A DNA stretch of 64,000 nt from Aegilops tauschii subsp. strangulata (GCF_002575655.3 NC_053035.3:500246601-500310600); one strand, 5' to 3'. Positions 31,011 through 42,914 are shown, counted from the first letter of the stretch. Made by a program: numbers and translations. Notes: a model not told the origin generated them from the letters alone.

Positions 31011-31831
31011 TGTCCCCACTATAAGAAATGGTCTCAATATCCAGCCTTTCACCTCATCAAGTGTGATATATCAGCATACACTAGCACTATTTTTTAGTTG
31101 TGCACCCACATTCACTACCTTTAATTCTTACAACATGCATTCTCCCACCTCACCAAGTCAAGAATGTCATGCATGTCTTCCGCATCATAATTAGTCATGT
31201 AATTATCCATGTCATATATCCTAGACAAACTCATGTCATTAGCATATGACATCCTATTCACGTGGTATGGAAAATTGATTGAAATTGGCGGTAGTCATTG
31301 ATCGTAAAAATGTAAATTTAAGAAGGCAGTAAGTGTATACAACTATTGGTTGGTGAGTCATATATTTGTAAATACTAAAGTATTTTTCTTAAAAACACTA
31401 CAATATAATGATATAAGAATCTTCGGAGATACGTATATGGATATTAATCTATCTGTCTCACTTGAGATGTTTCTTCATTACAAACTTAGTTTAATTTATT
31501 TCAAAATTTCCTCGAATCGTTAAGTTGCTAACTTAAAAAAATAAATGTTAGGATGCAGTGGCAATATGTAATAGCTACATGACTTTTAGTATTTCCGCAG
31601 CAGCGTGTTGCTGCAGGGAATCATCTAGTTTATTTAGTGATCTATACCCATACATATTGTGGGAACTGATTAAGTTAGTTCGCTGCAAATGAGATTAATT
31701 CGTTATGTTTTAGATAATTAGTTTTTCTATATACAAATTATTAAGTTACACTATTTTTTAGACAAGGTTTACTATGTTTCAATTATTTTGTTTGTTTCTT
31801 TGTCATATTCTTTCATACTGCTATGTCGGTA
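31011..31831. other. AT-rich spacer without recognised features
   Basis: No gene, RNA or element ends that I can support. Similarity to the right unit stops near the left limit. Confidence 0.5.
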
Positions 31832-32109
31832 CTGCTTCCATTTTTGTATACAAGGCCACTATCCCATTTTCCAAATACAAACGAAATGAAGCTAACTAAT
31901 AAATTTTATGGAAAAACTTTCTTGTTCCAGACAAATTAAACATGCTGCATGTGGTTCCTATTTCTCTATGGCCGCATGCAACGTTTGCATTAATAAGCAC
32001 CATCATACAAAGCAAATATTGAATGGGTTATTTTGAGGAAGAGAAATTGGCCTTGTATAAATGCAAATTGTAATTTTGAAAGTTGCTTTGTATATGAAAA
32101 TGGAGGGAG
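31832..32109. mobile_element. Stowaway-type MITE (278 bp)
   Basis: The right end reads GTATATGAAAATGGAGGGAG, the reverse complement of the Stowaway terminus CTCCCTCCATTTTCATATAC. The left end is the diverged CTGCTTCCATTTTTGTATAC. TA flanks both sides (31830-31831 and 32110-32111), the Tc1/mariner target duplication. It has no coding capacity. Confidence 0.8.
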
Positions 32110-32220
32110 TATTAATAATATTGTGAAAGTAAGATTATCTTTGTTAAATAAAGATTAATCTAGATAAAATCTATGACGGTACCAAAATTCACACTATCCT
32201 CGGTAGGGTGCAGAGCGTAA

Positions 32221-34070
32221 GAGCATCTTCAGCCGTTGGCCCCCCAGGAGGCGCTAAAAATCGCCCCCTGGGGGCGCATTGGCGCAAAACGCGCGCTGGG
32301 GGCGTGATGCCACCCAGTTGCGGCGCCGACGAATTTTTGTGAAAATTAAAGTGCGGCACAAACATGGCGCAAATTCAACCATTTTCGGCGAGTTCATACA
32401 TATTTCGGCAAGTTCAAACCAAATTCAACCAAACACGGCGAGAGTTCATACATATTTAAAATATTTTACAAAAAAGAAAAAAAAACACTACTAGGCCCGC
32501 CGTCTCCCTCGCCTCGCCGCTCTCGCCGTTCTACATGCCGAGGAGGCTGTAGAACCGCGTGTAGTCGCCGCCGTCGGCGTCGTCGTCGTCGTCGCCTCCG
32601 CCGCGGCCGCCGTCCCTGCTGCAACCCTCCCCCGGTTGGCGCGGCGGGTTGGACGGTCCGGCGGCGTCCTCGTCGTCGTCGTTGTCGAGGATCACGACGC
32701 CGTGCTCATCCTCGCGCCCACGCTTGCTGGCGGCGATCTCCTCCAGGGCCCGGCGCTGCCAGACCATCTCGTCGCGGAGGTACTCGTCGCGCGCCCACCG
32801 TAGGGCGTCCTCGTCGGAGAAGCCGCGCTGGGCTAGCTCCTCGTACTCCGGGGGGAGGCTGGGCTCCGGTTTGGGCGTGACGAGGACGAGGCGGCCAGAG
32901 GCGGGGGTGGAGTCGGCGATGCGGACACCGGAGCTGCGGGTACGCCGGCTGACAGGCGTGTCCTGGGGCTCCGGCTTGACGGGGCGTAGGTAGGGAGAGT
33001 CAGTCGACCGACCAGACGAGGGAGGAGGACGCCCCGGGGTCCATGCGCCTCGGCGTCCACGAGCTCCCACGGCGGCGAGAGAAGGACGGGGGCTCGGGGT
33101 ACTCCAGCCTCGGCGTGTTGCCGCCCTCGATGTACTCGAGGACGGCCTCCAGCGTGCGGCCGGGCACGCCCCACCATCGGCGCCGCCCCTCGGAGTTGAG
33201 CCTGCCGGAGGGCACGACGCCGTTGGTGGCCTCGAGCTGCTCGGCGTGACGGCGGCGGAAGTACGGCTCCCAGAGCGGGCTGTCGGGGACGTAGCGCGGC
33301 CCCTCCCTCACCGCCTGCGGCAGGGAGGCGCGGATACGCGCGATCTCCGCACGCCGCGCCGCCCCGGTGGATGGTGGTGGCACCGGGACCCCGCCGGCGC
33401 TGATTCTCCACGCCCCGGGCACCCGCATGTCCGGCGGGACCGGGTACTCGGCCTCGAAGAGGAGCCGAGCTTCGTCCTCGTGAAGGTGGCGGCGGCCGAA
33501 ACCGTTCGCCGCCGCGCCGTCGCCTGGGAATCGTTCGGCCATTTCTTTGAACTGGGACGGCGAGGGGAGAGGGAGGAAGGGGAGAGAGGACGCGTCGGCG
33601 GTGGAGACTCTGTGCGTGCCACCGGCGCTCTGGGGTCGGCTTATATAGGCGGAGGCGCCGCGAGCACGCGTGGCCGCCGCGTCTATGTGTGGCATGCGCG
33701 GGGACGCGTGTCGTCACGCCTTCACTGCGCCGCCCTTGAGGCATCAATGGCGTAGGCTAACCGGCGCGGCAGCGCGCGGCAGCTTTGGCATTGATTCGCC
33801 GCGGGAAACGAGGCGATGAGGACGACGAAGCGGCGAGAAGCGAGACGAGTCGCTGGCAAGGAGGGCCCGCGGCTCTTTCGCGCCAAAAACGATTCGCCCG
33901 GCTCCCCCGAGCGCCCCCAGCACGCCGGGTTCGGGTTGGGTCCGCCGGCGCCAATTTCGGCCCGAGCTGGCGAAAATTGGGCCCTTGGGAGCGTGACTGG
34001 ACCGATTTTTGGCGCCGGCGGCTGAAAAGTCGCCTGCGGGGCCTTGTTGGGGGCGTGGTTGGAGATGCTC
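32221..34070 (-). mobile_element. PIF/Harbinger-like element (1850 bp) carrying an unknown gene
   Basis: Left TIR GAGCATCTTCAGCCGTTGG; right end, reverse complemented, GAGCATCTCCAACCACGCC. TAA at 32218-32220 and 34071-34073 forms the 3-bp target duplication expected of PIF/Harbinger. Subterminal sequence contains GCGCTAAAAATCGCCCC-type blocks at both ends. The inside has one gene (32531-33542) that is neither a DDE transposase nor a Myb-like ORF, so mobilisation would depend on another element. Confidence 0.75.
32531..33542 (-). pseudogene. Unknown acidic-tailed protein inside the Harbinger element, one frameshift
   Basis: Starts MAERFPGDGAAANGFGRR at 33542. The first part contains PPDMRVPGAWRISAGGVPVP, WWGVPGRTLEAVLEYIEGG and PPSFSRRRGSSWTPRRM, a combination I recall from many Triticeae hypothetical proteins. 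The frame changes near 33010-33060; the continuation has SPYLRPVKPEPQDTPVSRR, a helical block (FSDEDALRWARDEYLRDEMV), HGVVILDNDDDED and an Asp-rich end with stop at 32531. VVIL followed by acidic residues fits a SUMO-interaction motif. No enzymatic domain is recognised. A single indel separates the two halves, so this copy is probably inactive. Confidence 0.6.
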
Positions 34071-34073
34071 TAA

Positions 34074-35071
34074 CCTGATGTACCTGAGGGATCGCACACA
34101 GTGGTTCTACCTAGGTTCAAGCCCTTATGGTTTAAGATAACACACTATTTCCTGCTTTGCTTATGGTTAATGGTGGAAACAACCCGTGTGAAGGGGGGTT
34201 ACAGATTCGATGTAGTAATAGCTACCGAGGTGGTGACGATAAGTCCAATGCCCCTCAATCTACCCCTAGGGTCGCCTTATATAGTGGGATGAGGGCTAGG
34301 ATTTACAGGATTCCTAACCGATCTCGCCTCTAAGTTGGTCGAGAGGACCTTGGTTTGTACACCAAGGTTATGATTAACCGAAAGTCAGGCTTCCTGTCGA
34401 TCGAAAGGCCCCTGACAATTCCAGGCCTCCGGGCATTGAGGCCAATCCATTGACAGGGGCCTCCCGAGTAATGGCCACTGCCGGCACAGTACACCGTCAG
34501 TAGCTCCGGAGCATATTTGGTGCTTTAGAACGAACCTTCCTTAAGGAAGAAATCCAAGCTAGCTCCTCCGTGTGAAATAGATGTATTAGACCGGCTTTTG
34601 GTGAGTTGAACCCACAACCTCATTGTTCAGAGGTAAACCCAACAACCAACCAGACTAGATTTTTTTCTTAGTGGAGATCCAAGTTTTTTTTTTGTTATAT
34701 ATACAAGTAAATCCTGTTTGAACAGTGTGAACCAAAAGGTAAGCCATTGTGAGGTCATTATTTTTTTGGAGAGGCTTGTTGATATAAACTTGTCGAGAAA
34801 CGGGTGAACTTAATTAGAGCTTGGCCGAAATGGTGCCGGTCTGACTTTTCCAAATATATAGGAGTATTTTACTGGTGGTGGATGGTGAACAAGTAATATA
34901 CTTGCTACGGGATATTTTACTGGTGGTGGATGGCAAAGAGAGCTGGAAACATGGTAAACTTAGCTGCCAATGAGAGCTGGCTCGAGTGCACCGTAAACAC
35001 GGTAAACTTAGTTGACTCAGTCCTGGCCGATCAGACGGCTGTTGGGCCGGCGGTTCCTCCTAAGCCTTGAC
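34074..35071. other. Unclassified repeat-like DNA
   Basis: No supported gene. The stretch 34090-34560 looks like part of a retroelement (TATATAGTGGGATGAGGGC, then a GGCCTC-rich part) but I cannot place it. A 20-30-bp motif TATTTTACTGGTGGTGGATGG is duplicated at about 34865 and 34913. Confidence 0.4.
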
Positions 35072-37100
35072 TCAGGTAGAGGCTAAGGCCAGTTGTTTCC
35101 GGTGAGAAGACGAGCCAGTGGGCGGCGTGACCGTGATGCCTTTCAGGGCCACCATGGTGCATCGGCGCTGGAGTGCTCTGGCCAGCGCCCGGAGTAGCCG
35201 GGCGAACGACCTCCGCCAGATGCTCACTGCGATGGAGGCGATCATTATTGCCACAAGCAGCTTCATCGGAGTAGCGAGGATGGCCATCACAGGGACGGCG
35301 AGGATCAGAGTGAGTGTGCCCCCGAGGATTGGTGACGAGATCTCCAATCCGAGGGGCTCCTCGTTTGTCCCACCTGCGATGCCGACCTCCAACTCATCCT
35401 TGGACCCGTTGTCCTCCTCTGCAAATGGATCCACTCCGATGAGGAGCTGGGGCGATCCGATTCTTTGCACGAGTCCCTGCACAAGGCCTCTCGCGGTTCC
35501 TGACATGAACATTGTAAGATGGAACGCGGTGAAGAGCAGAACCACCAAGACCAGAACAAGGACATCCATTGTGGATATCTCCCTGTAGCCCCGGGCGGCG
35601 AAGGCTCCCATGAGGCCGATCATCTCAACTATCACGCACACCCGCAGCGCGTGCAACCGTACACCTCTAGCCACTGGGAACTTGCTCTTGGCCAGCATCA
35701 TAATGATGGACAGGGACGCCATGAAGACGGTTGCTATGCAGTACTGGAATGCCAGGCGCCAGTAGCTTACCAATTTGTTGTGCCGGGGGGTTGCGCGGCC
35801 ATGGTAGGCGAGTACTGCTGCCAGAATTGCAAGGAGCAGCAGAAGCTTGCGCCTCTTCTCTTGCTTCCGATCCATGATTACTACCTCCTCCTCCTCCTCC
35901 TCCTCCTCCTCCTCGTCGTCGTCGTCATCATCGTCATCATCATCATCATCACTGTGCTCATCGATTGACAAGCCAAACAATTTCTTGAGCCAATCCGGCG
36001 TCCAACATTCAATCTTCTCCCTTAGCGCTTGCCACCATATTGCCCAAACCAGGAACACTTGTAATAGGAAAACCACGACGTGGATGACAACAAGGACGGG
36101 CGCCCAATCGAAAAGATTGGACATGGGCACATACTTGGAGTCTTGCCATCTTGTTCCAGCAACATAGGCTCCAATAAGGCTAAGCAGTTCCAGGATCACG
36201 CCGACTTGCAACGCGCGGTAGTACTTGGTTCCACGGGTGCTGAATACATTGCTCAGGATAATTATGGGATTAATAGCCAGCGACAAGACAAAGGCGGAGA
36301 CATTGCAATCGTGGAGGACACTGTCGCCGGCGAGGTCAGCAGCTTTGCCTTGCCAAAAGCCGCTCCATGGGCTCAGGCCAGCTTTGTAAGTGACACTCGC
36401 CGTAAGAGTCCCGAGCAGAAGGAGATGCATTTGAGATCTCTTCAAGATCTGATAGGCATCGCCACTACCTCGCCCGGACACTATGTTTTGCTGCTCGTGA
36501 TCTTTCTGCTCCAACTTCAGCAGGTACTTATTTTTCTTCGAGCGAAACAATTTCGGACACTTTTGAGGTGTTCCATGCACACGGCTGACCGCAATCTTCA
36601 CGGGCTCGCACTCGCGCAACGATGCCAGGATCAGAAGAACGATGTAAAGTAGCACGGCTCCCGCCAATGCGTTGACCCAGCTAAAGCACCTCCCGACATA
36701 GTTGCTGATAATCAGACCAAGCAGGCTCAGGGTCATGGCGACCCGCTGTACGTACCACTGGATTCGCGGGTTCCTCGGAAAGCCGAAAACCTAACATTCT
36801 CGGCTAATCAGGGAAAACCGAATGAAAACCCAGACAGAAAGAAAACGAGGCTGGCCGCCAGTGACGCAGCAAAGGTGGCGGTGTTGCAGTACAAGAACAC
36901 CACGTACGTTGTAGGGCCAGAGCCCGCCCCGCGGATTCAGTGCCGCCAGGTAGGAGACACTGGCTCCTGTAAGGGTGCCCAGGACCAGCATCACCTTCCC
37001 CCGCCGCAGCTGCAGGCCGGGGTTCCGGGCTTTCGGAGTCGCTGTCGTGTGCTGGTTTCACGGCAATCTCCCAGAAGATACGGGAGGAACTTAAAGGAGG
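35072..37100 (-). pseudogene. PGG-domain membrane protein gene, 5' part disrupted
   Basis: The only host-like gene. An open frame from 36736 (MTLSLLGLIISNYVG) to 35072 gives 554 residues with about ten hydrophobic helices. Two PGG-type repeats are inside it: LLLLGTLTASVTYKAGLSP, with WSG in place of PPGG, and LLLLLAILAAVLAYHG. A first repeat lies upstream in other frames (VMLVLGTLTGASVSYLAALN, then PRGGLWPYN). Reading on from it needs a one-base shift near 36908 and then meets stops near 36790, before re-joining at FPRNPRIQWYVQRVAM. Between repeats 2 and 3 is a run of 12 Asp and 10 Glu (near 35877-35960, GAC/GAG trinucleotides). PGG domains occur in plant multi-pass membrane proteins, often with ankyrin repeats; none is seen here. 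Confidence 0.6.
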
Positions 37101-38560
37101 ACGTGTCCAAAACATACGCAGAAATGCTACATCTATGAATTTTCTACGTGCTCTTACCCAATCTTCCCAACTTAATCACTCTACCCGTAATGGTAGACCC
37201 ACGAAAACTTGTATGAATATTTTACGTAAAGACTGATGTGAGGTACTAATTAACCCCCTGATGATCTAAAAAGGTACTAATTAATTGGATCAGGACTAGT
37301 GGTTGAGGTACGTACGTAGGTCTAGTATTTTCACCCCACCCTCCTTGAATTTAACTGTGTGCCCCTTTCCCCTAATTTCGTCCAACAATAAACTGCCACC
37401 TAGACTCTTACGTTAATCTCGTATAATTAATTACGTACATGTAGCTTTCCTCTAATATACGCGATTTGATGATCTACCTTGGATGGGCTAAAAGTACATT
37501 TTGGGACGATTTGATGATCCGTGTTCTAGATTTCCTACATTTTTGTCTCAAAAAAGACCATGTCCAACAGTTTACATCGGTTTTTTGTATGAAAACCAGT
37601 CAGCCAAACAGGTCATTAATTGATCTTTCCTACTCGTTCTTATGTATTCACCCTTACTAGTTTTAGGTCGGTTACGACCGTTCGATCTTTATCCATGGAC
37701 CGGAACTACTCTTGGGCTCCTCCACCCCAATCCGGTAAACCCCTTTCACTTTGGAGCACGGCGATGGCGCCGCGGCTCGTTGGCATGCGACCATGGGGCC
37801 TCAAACCCAGACTACATCTTGAGATTGACGAAGTCGTCACAGATGCCTTTGTAGTCGGCGGGAACATCTTCTCCCACTGAACGCACATCGTTCAAAGGCC
37901 TGAAAATAAATCAAGAAAAATGCGACCACTAGTGGTAAGTCCAAAATGGTAAAATTAATGTTGTGCAGCTAATTAAGTAATTAATGTTGGAGTAGCAACA
38001 AACAAGGATGAATTGCGGTAAAATTCATTTTTGCAAGGAACAAGGGCATAGGATGTATACTTGCAGGACAAGAGGCAGCGATGCGCGCGAGGGGTAACCA
38101 GCCAGGGGTTAATTCAAATTAAACATGATCTTGGCCGGCCTGCGTGTGAACTTTTAATCAACTAGCAAACCTATCCTGACAAGATCGAGGTCACGAGATA
38201 AAACACCAGCAAACATGCCGGCGTGCCAGCTTTGCAGAATTTAATCATCATTCAACAAGAAATGTTGTGACGAACGCCAACAGAAACATCATATGGCTAG
38301 CGACGCGCCAGGCCTTCCATACGGCGGCGGGAGGCATCGGAAGACTGGACGGACCGCCTCCGACTTAAGCTCGTCACGATTCAGCTCCGTCAGTTAACTG
38401 GGAGGCTGCCACTGCACTGAGGTCCAGGCAGTTCAGGCCTCAGGGCATGCAGCAGCTGCATCAAATCAAAATTTCGACAAGGCCTGAGCTTCTTGTGAGC
38501 ATGTAACTTGCTTGGACTGATCAATGTCAGGCTTCACATGTGCATTCCGTTCCTGGCGTA
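37101..38560. other. Non-coding spacer
   Basis: No supported gene, RNA or element end. Short open frames here lack codon bias or recognisable motifs. Confidence 0.5.
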
Positions 38561-40042
38561 GTGAAGTCTGTTTTAAACCCTAAATTCATACAGCTCGTCG
38601 GAATCGAACACTCACGTTTTAATCCCTAAAATTGGTACCCTGACCTCTGGGATCTCGGTCAATATCAACCTTGCATCCACCCTAGAGCTGTTTGTGGCAC
38701 TGACAAAAGTCTATCCCGGCCGGGATTACTAGGATCTCTCCCTGACTCAGCGGCCCTAATATCCATCTTCTTGTGCTACTGTTGCCTGGAGCTGCCCGAG
38801 CGACGATGGTCACTACAGCATGCATGCCCCAAAGTCTCCCATGCCCGTGCGACGATGTTCACCACGGAAACGTGTTCTTGTGGTTTCACGTCTTTAGTTT
38901 AGCTCGTCGCGGTGTGCGCGCAGGTCCAGCATGTGTTGTCCCACCGGCCTTTGCTGCACGTGTGGCTCAACGTGTCCACAGCGTGTGCATCGCCAAGTTT
39001 CGCCAGTACAGCTCGATCAAGGCTAGCGGCGGTGTGTAGCAAGTTGCTATGTACGTGAGGTCGTGAGCTAGATGCTGAAAAAACCATCCACCTGCTTGCC
39101 TGCTTCAAAGCCAACTTCTATGTGAAGTGAAAGTACGCTGCCTAACCCACCGCATCGTTTGAGTCAGCTTAGCATCATAGCTAGTGTTCGCCGGAGAGTA
39201 GTCGGCGACGATTTGGCGTCCTGGTATTGTGCGTGTTCACCCACGGTGTCATGCGCCATCACGGTCACCGTCTCGTACGGCGGAACCAGCTCCGAGCATC
39301 CGTTGCTCACAATCAACGCGCAGTTTGAGCACGCGCCTGTAAATCGCCGCACCACACAGTTGTGATAGACTGATAGCCGAGGACCTGGAGCACGAAGCCG
39401 AGCAGGCCAGCGTAGCCGTACAGCGCAGCGTCGCGCACCTCCTGCTGGCCATCGCCATGACAGAGGTCGCCGGCACGCGGGTCCGCCGCGTCGGCCCAGC
39501 GGCTCGCGCCACCCCGCTCTCCCTCATCTCCGACGTGCAGACATTTTCCACCGCGTCGGCACGCACCGGCCACCTCCACGTCATGCGCGCCATCGCAGGC
39601 CGCCCCCTCGCAGCTCCGGTTCTTCCTCTCACCTGTCACGTCTCGCCACAAGAGCTGCCGCTGGCCACGTCGTGCTCTGCATGGAGCGAACCTCCATGGA
39701 TGCCCCCGCGCGAGCCATGAAGACTAAGAAAACCGCCAGAACCGCGGGCGCCCTACATGCGGACCTCCATAGATTCCAGCGGTACAGCCGCAGGCTCTGG
39801 TTTCAGGAGAGAGAGAGAGGGGGAAGGGGATTGGGATAGAAGATGGATATGACGTGGGGCGGGGATGTCAGTGAAAGTAGTGTGTGATCCCGGGCGGGAT
39901 GGATTATTTCCAGATGCGTCAAACAGGTCAAGGGTTGATATTGACCGGGATTATAGAGGTCGGGGTACCGATTTCAGGGATTCGGACGTCGGGGTTCGAT
40001 TTCGACGAGCCCTACGAGTTTGAGGTTTTAAACAGACTTTAC
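38561..40042. mobile_element. Candidate long-terminal-inverted-repeat element (1482 bp)
   Basis: GTGAAGTCTGTTTTAAACC at 38561 pairs with the reverse complement of the right end, GTAAAGTCTGTTTAAAACC (40042 inwards). Similarity continues for about 150 bp: GCTCGTCGRAATCGAAC, then GGTACCCYGACCTCT and TCGGTCAATATCAACC. Long inverted repeats suggest a Mutator-like non-autonomous element, but I find no 9-bp target duplication. The inside (38730-39880) has GC-rich open frames on both strands around 39160-39720 that I cannot assign; they could be captured gene fragments. Confidence 0.5.
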
Positions 40043-40612
40043 TCTTCCTCGAGATATCAAACCGGTTCGGAGTAGTATTAAACATAGATCTCGAATATAT
40101 CATACAGTACCAATTACTACTCAACATGAACTGGGCTAAGCGTGCCATTGCCAAGATTATGTCCCAGGTTTGAGACAGAGAGATATTGCTTTACAGATAT
40201 ACCAAACCATGCATACCCCGGTCACCACAAAAAAGTGCAAGAAAATGAGCTTCACAGCATGAAATCTCTGGGTCAATAGCTCATGTGCAACATCTTTCGT
40301 GGGAATTGGAAGGTGTGCGATGTTGTTGACGAAAATGGCTTTGGGGCGACACTTTTGAGGGAGAAAATAGCCCAGACACGACATGGCCCTTAAGCTGAAC
40401 TGATGCCCTCATTAGCTGTTATGGGCTGGACCCACAACTTATCCACGTAAGCGCGGGACCCACCACTTGTCCAGTAAGCGCCGGACCCACCTCTTCGCCC
40501 CTGCCCGTCCGCTCGCCGTCGTGACCCACCTCTTCGCCCCAGCCTGCCCGCCCGCCGCCGCCCATTGCTTCCCCTTTCCCCATTCTTCCTCTTCTCCGGC
40601 GACCTAGTCCAG

Positions 40613-41275
40613 ATGTCCACCTCCTCTGCCACGCACTCAAAATGGCGCCAGTATGGTCCAGTGCCGCTCACAAGATGCCCGTCATGCCCACGCCCAGAGC
40701 CTCTGAAACGGTGGGTCAGTAGAACTGATGAGAATGGAAATCTTGGGCGCGAATTTGTGAAGTGCTTGAGCAAATCAATGGCAGGAAGGGATGGCAAGGT
40801 TAGATCTCAGTTCTTAGCCCGTTCTTTCACTGCCGTTTGCTCTGATTTCTCCCTATTTTGTTTTTCCCCCCTCGAATTTTGGATTTAGGGTTCATGTTGT
40901 TGTTTTCAGATCCTGAAGAAATGCACACATTTCGAGTGGATGGATGATTATGTTGAGAGGATTCAGTTCGAGGGCTACGTTGATTCGAGCGGGGCCGCAA
41001 CCTGGGAGCTCAATTTGTGTGGGGTGCCGCAGATGGAGAATTTTGTAAGCTCGGACAGAGGGGCGGGCAGAGTCGGGCCGGTGGCGAGCTATGCGCGCAA
41101 TGCTACCCATGCTGAATCGCACTTGGAGTCTCAACTGACCGAGGAACTGAAGAAGATCAAGAAAAATCAAATGGAGATGATCAATTTGCATAAACAAGCA
41201 AATATCATGGCAGGGGGGTTTTATTGTTGTGTCATTGCTTTGTTTATGTTTTACTTGCTATTCATCCGTCATTAG
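40613..41275 (+). CDS. GRF zinc-finger protein with coiled coil and C-terminal membrane anchor (right copy, intact)
   Basis: Exon 1 40613-40798 and exon 2 40910-41275, joined by GT (40799) and CAG (ending 40909), give 183 residues. Residues about 20-75 form a GRF-type zinc finger (PF06839): CPSCPRPEPLKRW, LGREFVKCLS and, after the intron, CTHFEWMDDYVER. GRF fingers bind single-stranded DNA or RNA in nucleases and topoisomerases. Then come a variable linker, a coiled coil (LTEELKKIKKNQMEMINLHK) and a final hydrophobic helix (FYCCVIALFMFYLLFI) ending RH, like a tail anchor. No catalytic domain is present. The gene is convergent with the small unknown gene of the unit. The left copy has two stops, so this is the preserved one. 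Confidence 0.75.
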
Positions 41276-42505
41276 AGGGGGCATTTAGATCTGTCAGGGC
41301 ATAGGATGTGATATGTGCGTCATGTCAAGTTCTTATAACTGAATCGAAGCAGAAATATTCAGTGTTCATGCTCTGTTCTTACTCTTCAGTTAACAGAGTG
41401 CACACCCCCCAAATTCAGAAACAACAAATCTTGCTGCCGAATAAATGTTGGGCCGTGAGAAAATAACCAGGCCCAAATTGAGAAAAGCCCACCCGCGTAG
41501 GGGCACCAGCCCAGTTTTATAGCATAGAGGTACCCATGTTAAAAAAAATGCTTCGACTAAATTAAAATAAAATGTTGCTTCGGCAAATAAACCTTTAACA
41601 AACATGTACTTCTTTACTTTTTTTTCTTTAGCCAAATTTTTCTGTCGAATAAATGTTGGGTCGTATGTATTGTACTTTTTTGTTTTTCTTTACATATTTG
41701 TTGTGATTCTTTTTATGCATGTCTATGGTTCCATGAAACCCAAATTAAATGGGGATATGTGACAGCCTCAGAAATCATTTTTGGAAATGATCATGTTAAA
41801 ATTTGATTGAAATAGGTCCAAGAAAATGTTCCTGTTTTGCTCTGAAAATATTGGCCAGAGGTAAAATTCAAACCAATATTGGCTAGCTAGGGTGGCCCTA
41901 AATAGCCAGGGCCTAGATACATGCATGCCCACATGCAGCACACCAATATATGATTTTTTTTTCTTTTCGCAAAAACAATTGGGTACCCATACACTTGCAT
42001 GTCCATAATGGACTCTTCCTTGTATTAGTAACACATAGATCAACTAGATAGAACATCAAGCACATATATCAATTAACCAATATCAACTAGATAGGAAAAA
42101 ACAAAAACTAGATAGAACACTTTGTGAGTATGTGGGTCATGACTCATGATTTGGCCAACATTATGAAGACGTTTGTGTGGCGTGGTGAATGGGGTGTAGG
42201 AACACAAGGCAACACACAAATTATAGCACGAAACAGGTACAACCCATAGCAACCCATAAATAATAGCACGAAAAAAATATCAAAACAAGAAAACCAACAA
42301 CAATATAAATAGTAGCACAACCGATAGTTCCACGACATAGATAGCATAGCCTTACAACTTAATAATAGTAGCACACAAACATAAACTATTACAACTTAAA
42401 ATACTAAAATGATAGATAGATAGCTAGATAGATCGGGGGGACCAAACGGGGTTCTTCTCCTTCTCCTCCTCTTGGCGAACGCCACCACGCTCCTCCAGGT
42501 GCCCT
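41276..42505. other. 3' flank between the two unit genes (right)
   Basis: No gene supported. Inverted counterpart of 29042-29912 in part; the piece around 41640-42130 has no evident match in the left unit and may be an insertion. Confidence 0.5.
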
Positions 42506-42914
42506 TCATTGCTGGTTGTCGACGGGGTACGGGAGGGTGTGCATGCTGTTGTGGGTGGGGAAGATGTTGTTGAAGTCGGTGAAGATGTTGTGGGTGGTGA
42601 AAGCAATAAACTCACACCCACACCAAAACACTCGGCCGAGGAGGTGGAAGGCGTCGAAGGGGTTGGTGAATGTAGCGAGGAGCCCAACCACAACGCCATT
42701 GTGATTGACCTCCTCAACATGGAACATGGTTGGAGAGCCGGGGGGAGGTGGCGGTAGCCGGCCGAAAGGAAGAACTGCGTGAACTCCCTTGCGCCCCTCC
42801 ACCTTGAGATCGTCCACACCCTAAGGGTGTTCTCTACATAGATGCCGGCGGGATAGAGCCTCTCCGGCACGGGGCGGGGGGGGGTAGCGGTAGGTCGGGC
42901 CGTTGTACTGCATG
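42506..42914 (-). pseudogene. Unknown protein of the repeat unit (right copy), two compensating frameshifts
   Basis: Starts MQYNGPTYRYPP at 42914. Relative to the intact copy (28634-29041) it has four extra bases at a run of nine C (42876-42884 as G on the plus strand), which shifts the frame and gives a stop about 20 codons later. A one-base loss near 42755, in CACCTCCCCCCGG, restores the original frame, so the last 60 per cent (MFHVEEVNHNGVVVGLLATF to TLPYPVDNQQ) reads normally. The TATA box at 42988-42997 is kept. As it stands it would give only a truncated product. Confidence 0.75.

Noticed and set aside
35877..35960. Plus-strand serine-rich frame (35847-36167)
   Set aside because: It is the antisense of the Asp/Glu trinucleotide run in the PGG-type gene.
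39160..39720. A host gene (for example an invertase/pectinesterase inhibitor or membrane protein fragment)
   Set aside because: Open frames on both strands are GC-rich and I could not find a convincing motif, so no gene is called.
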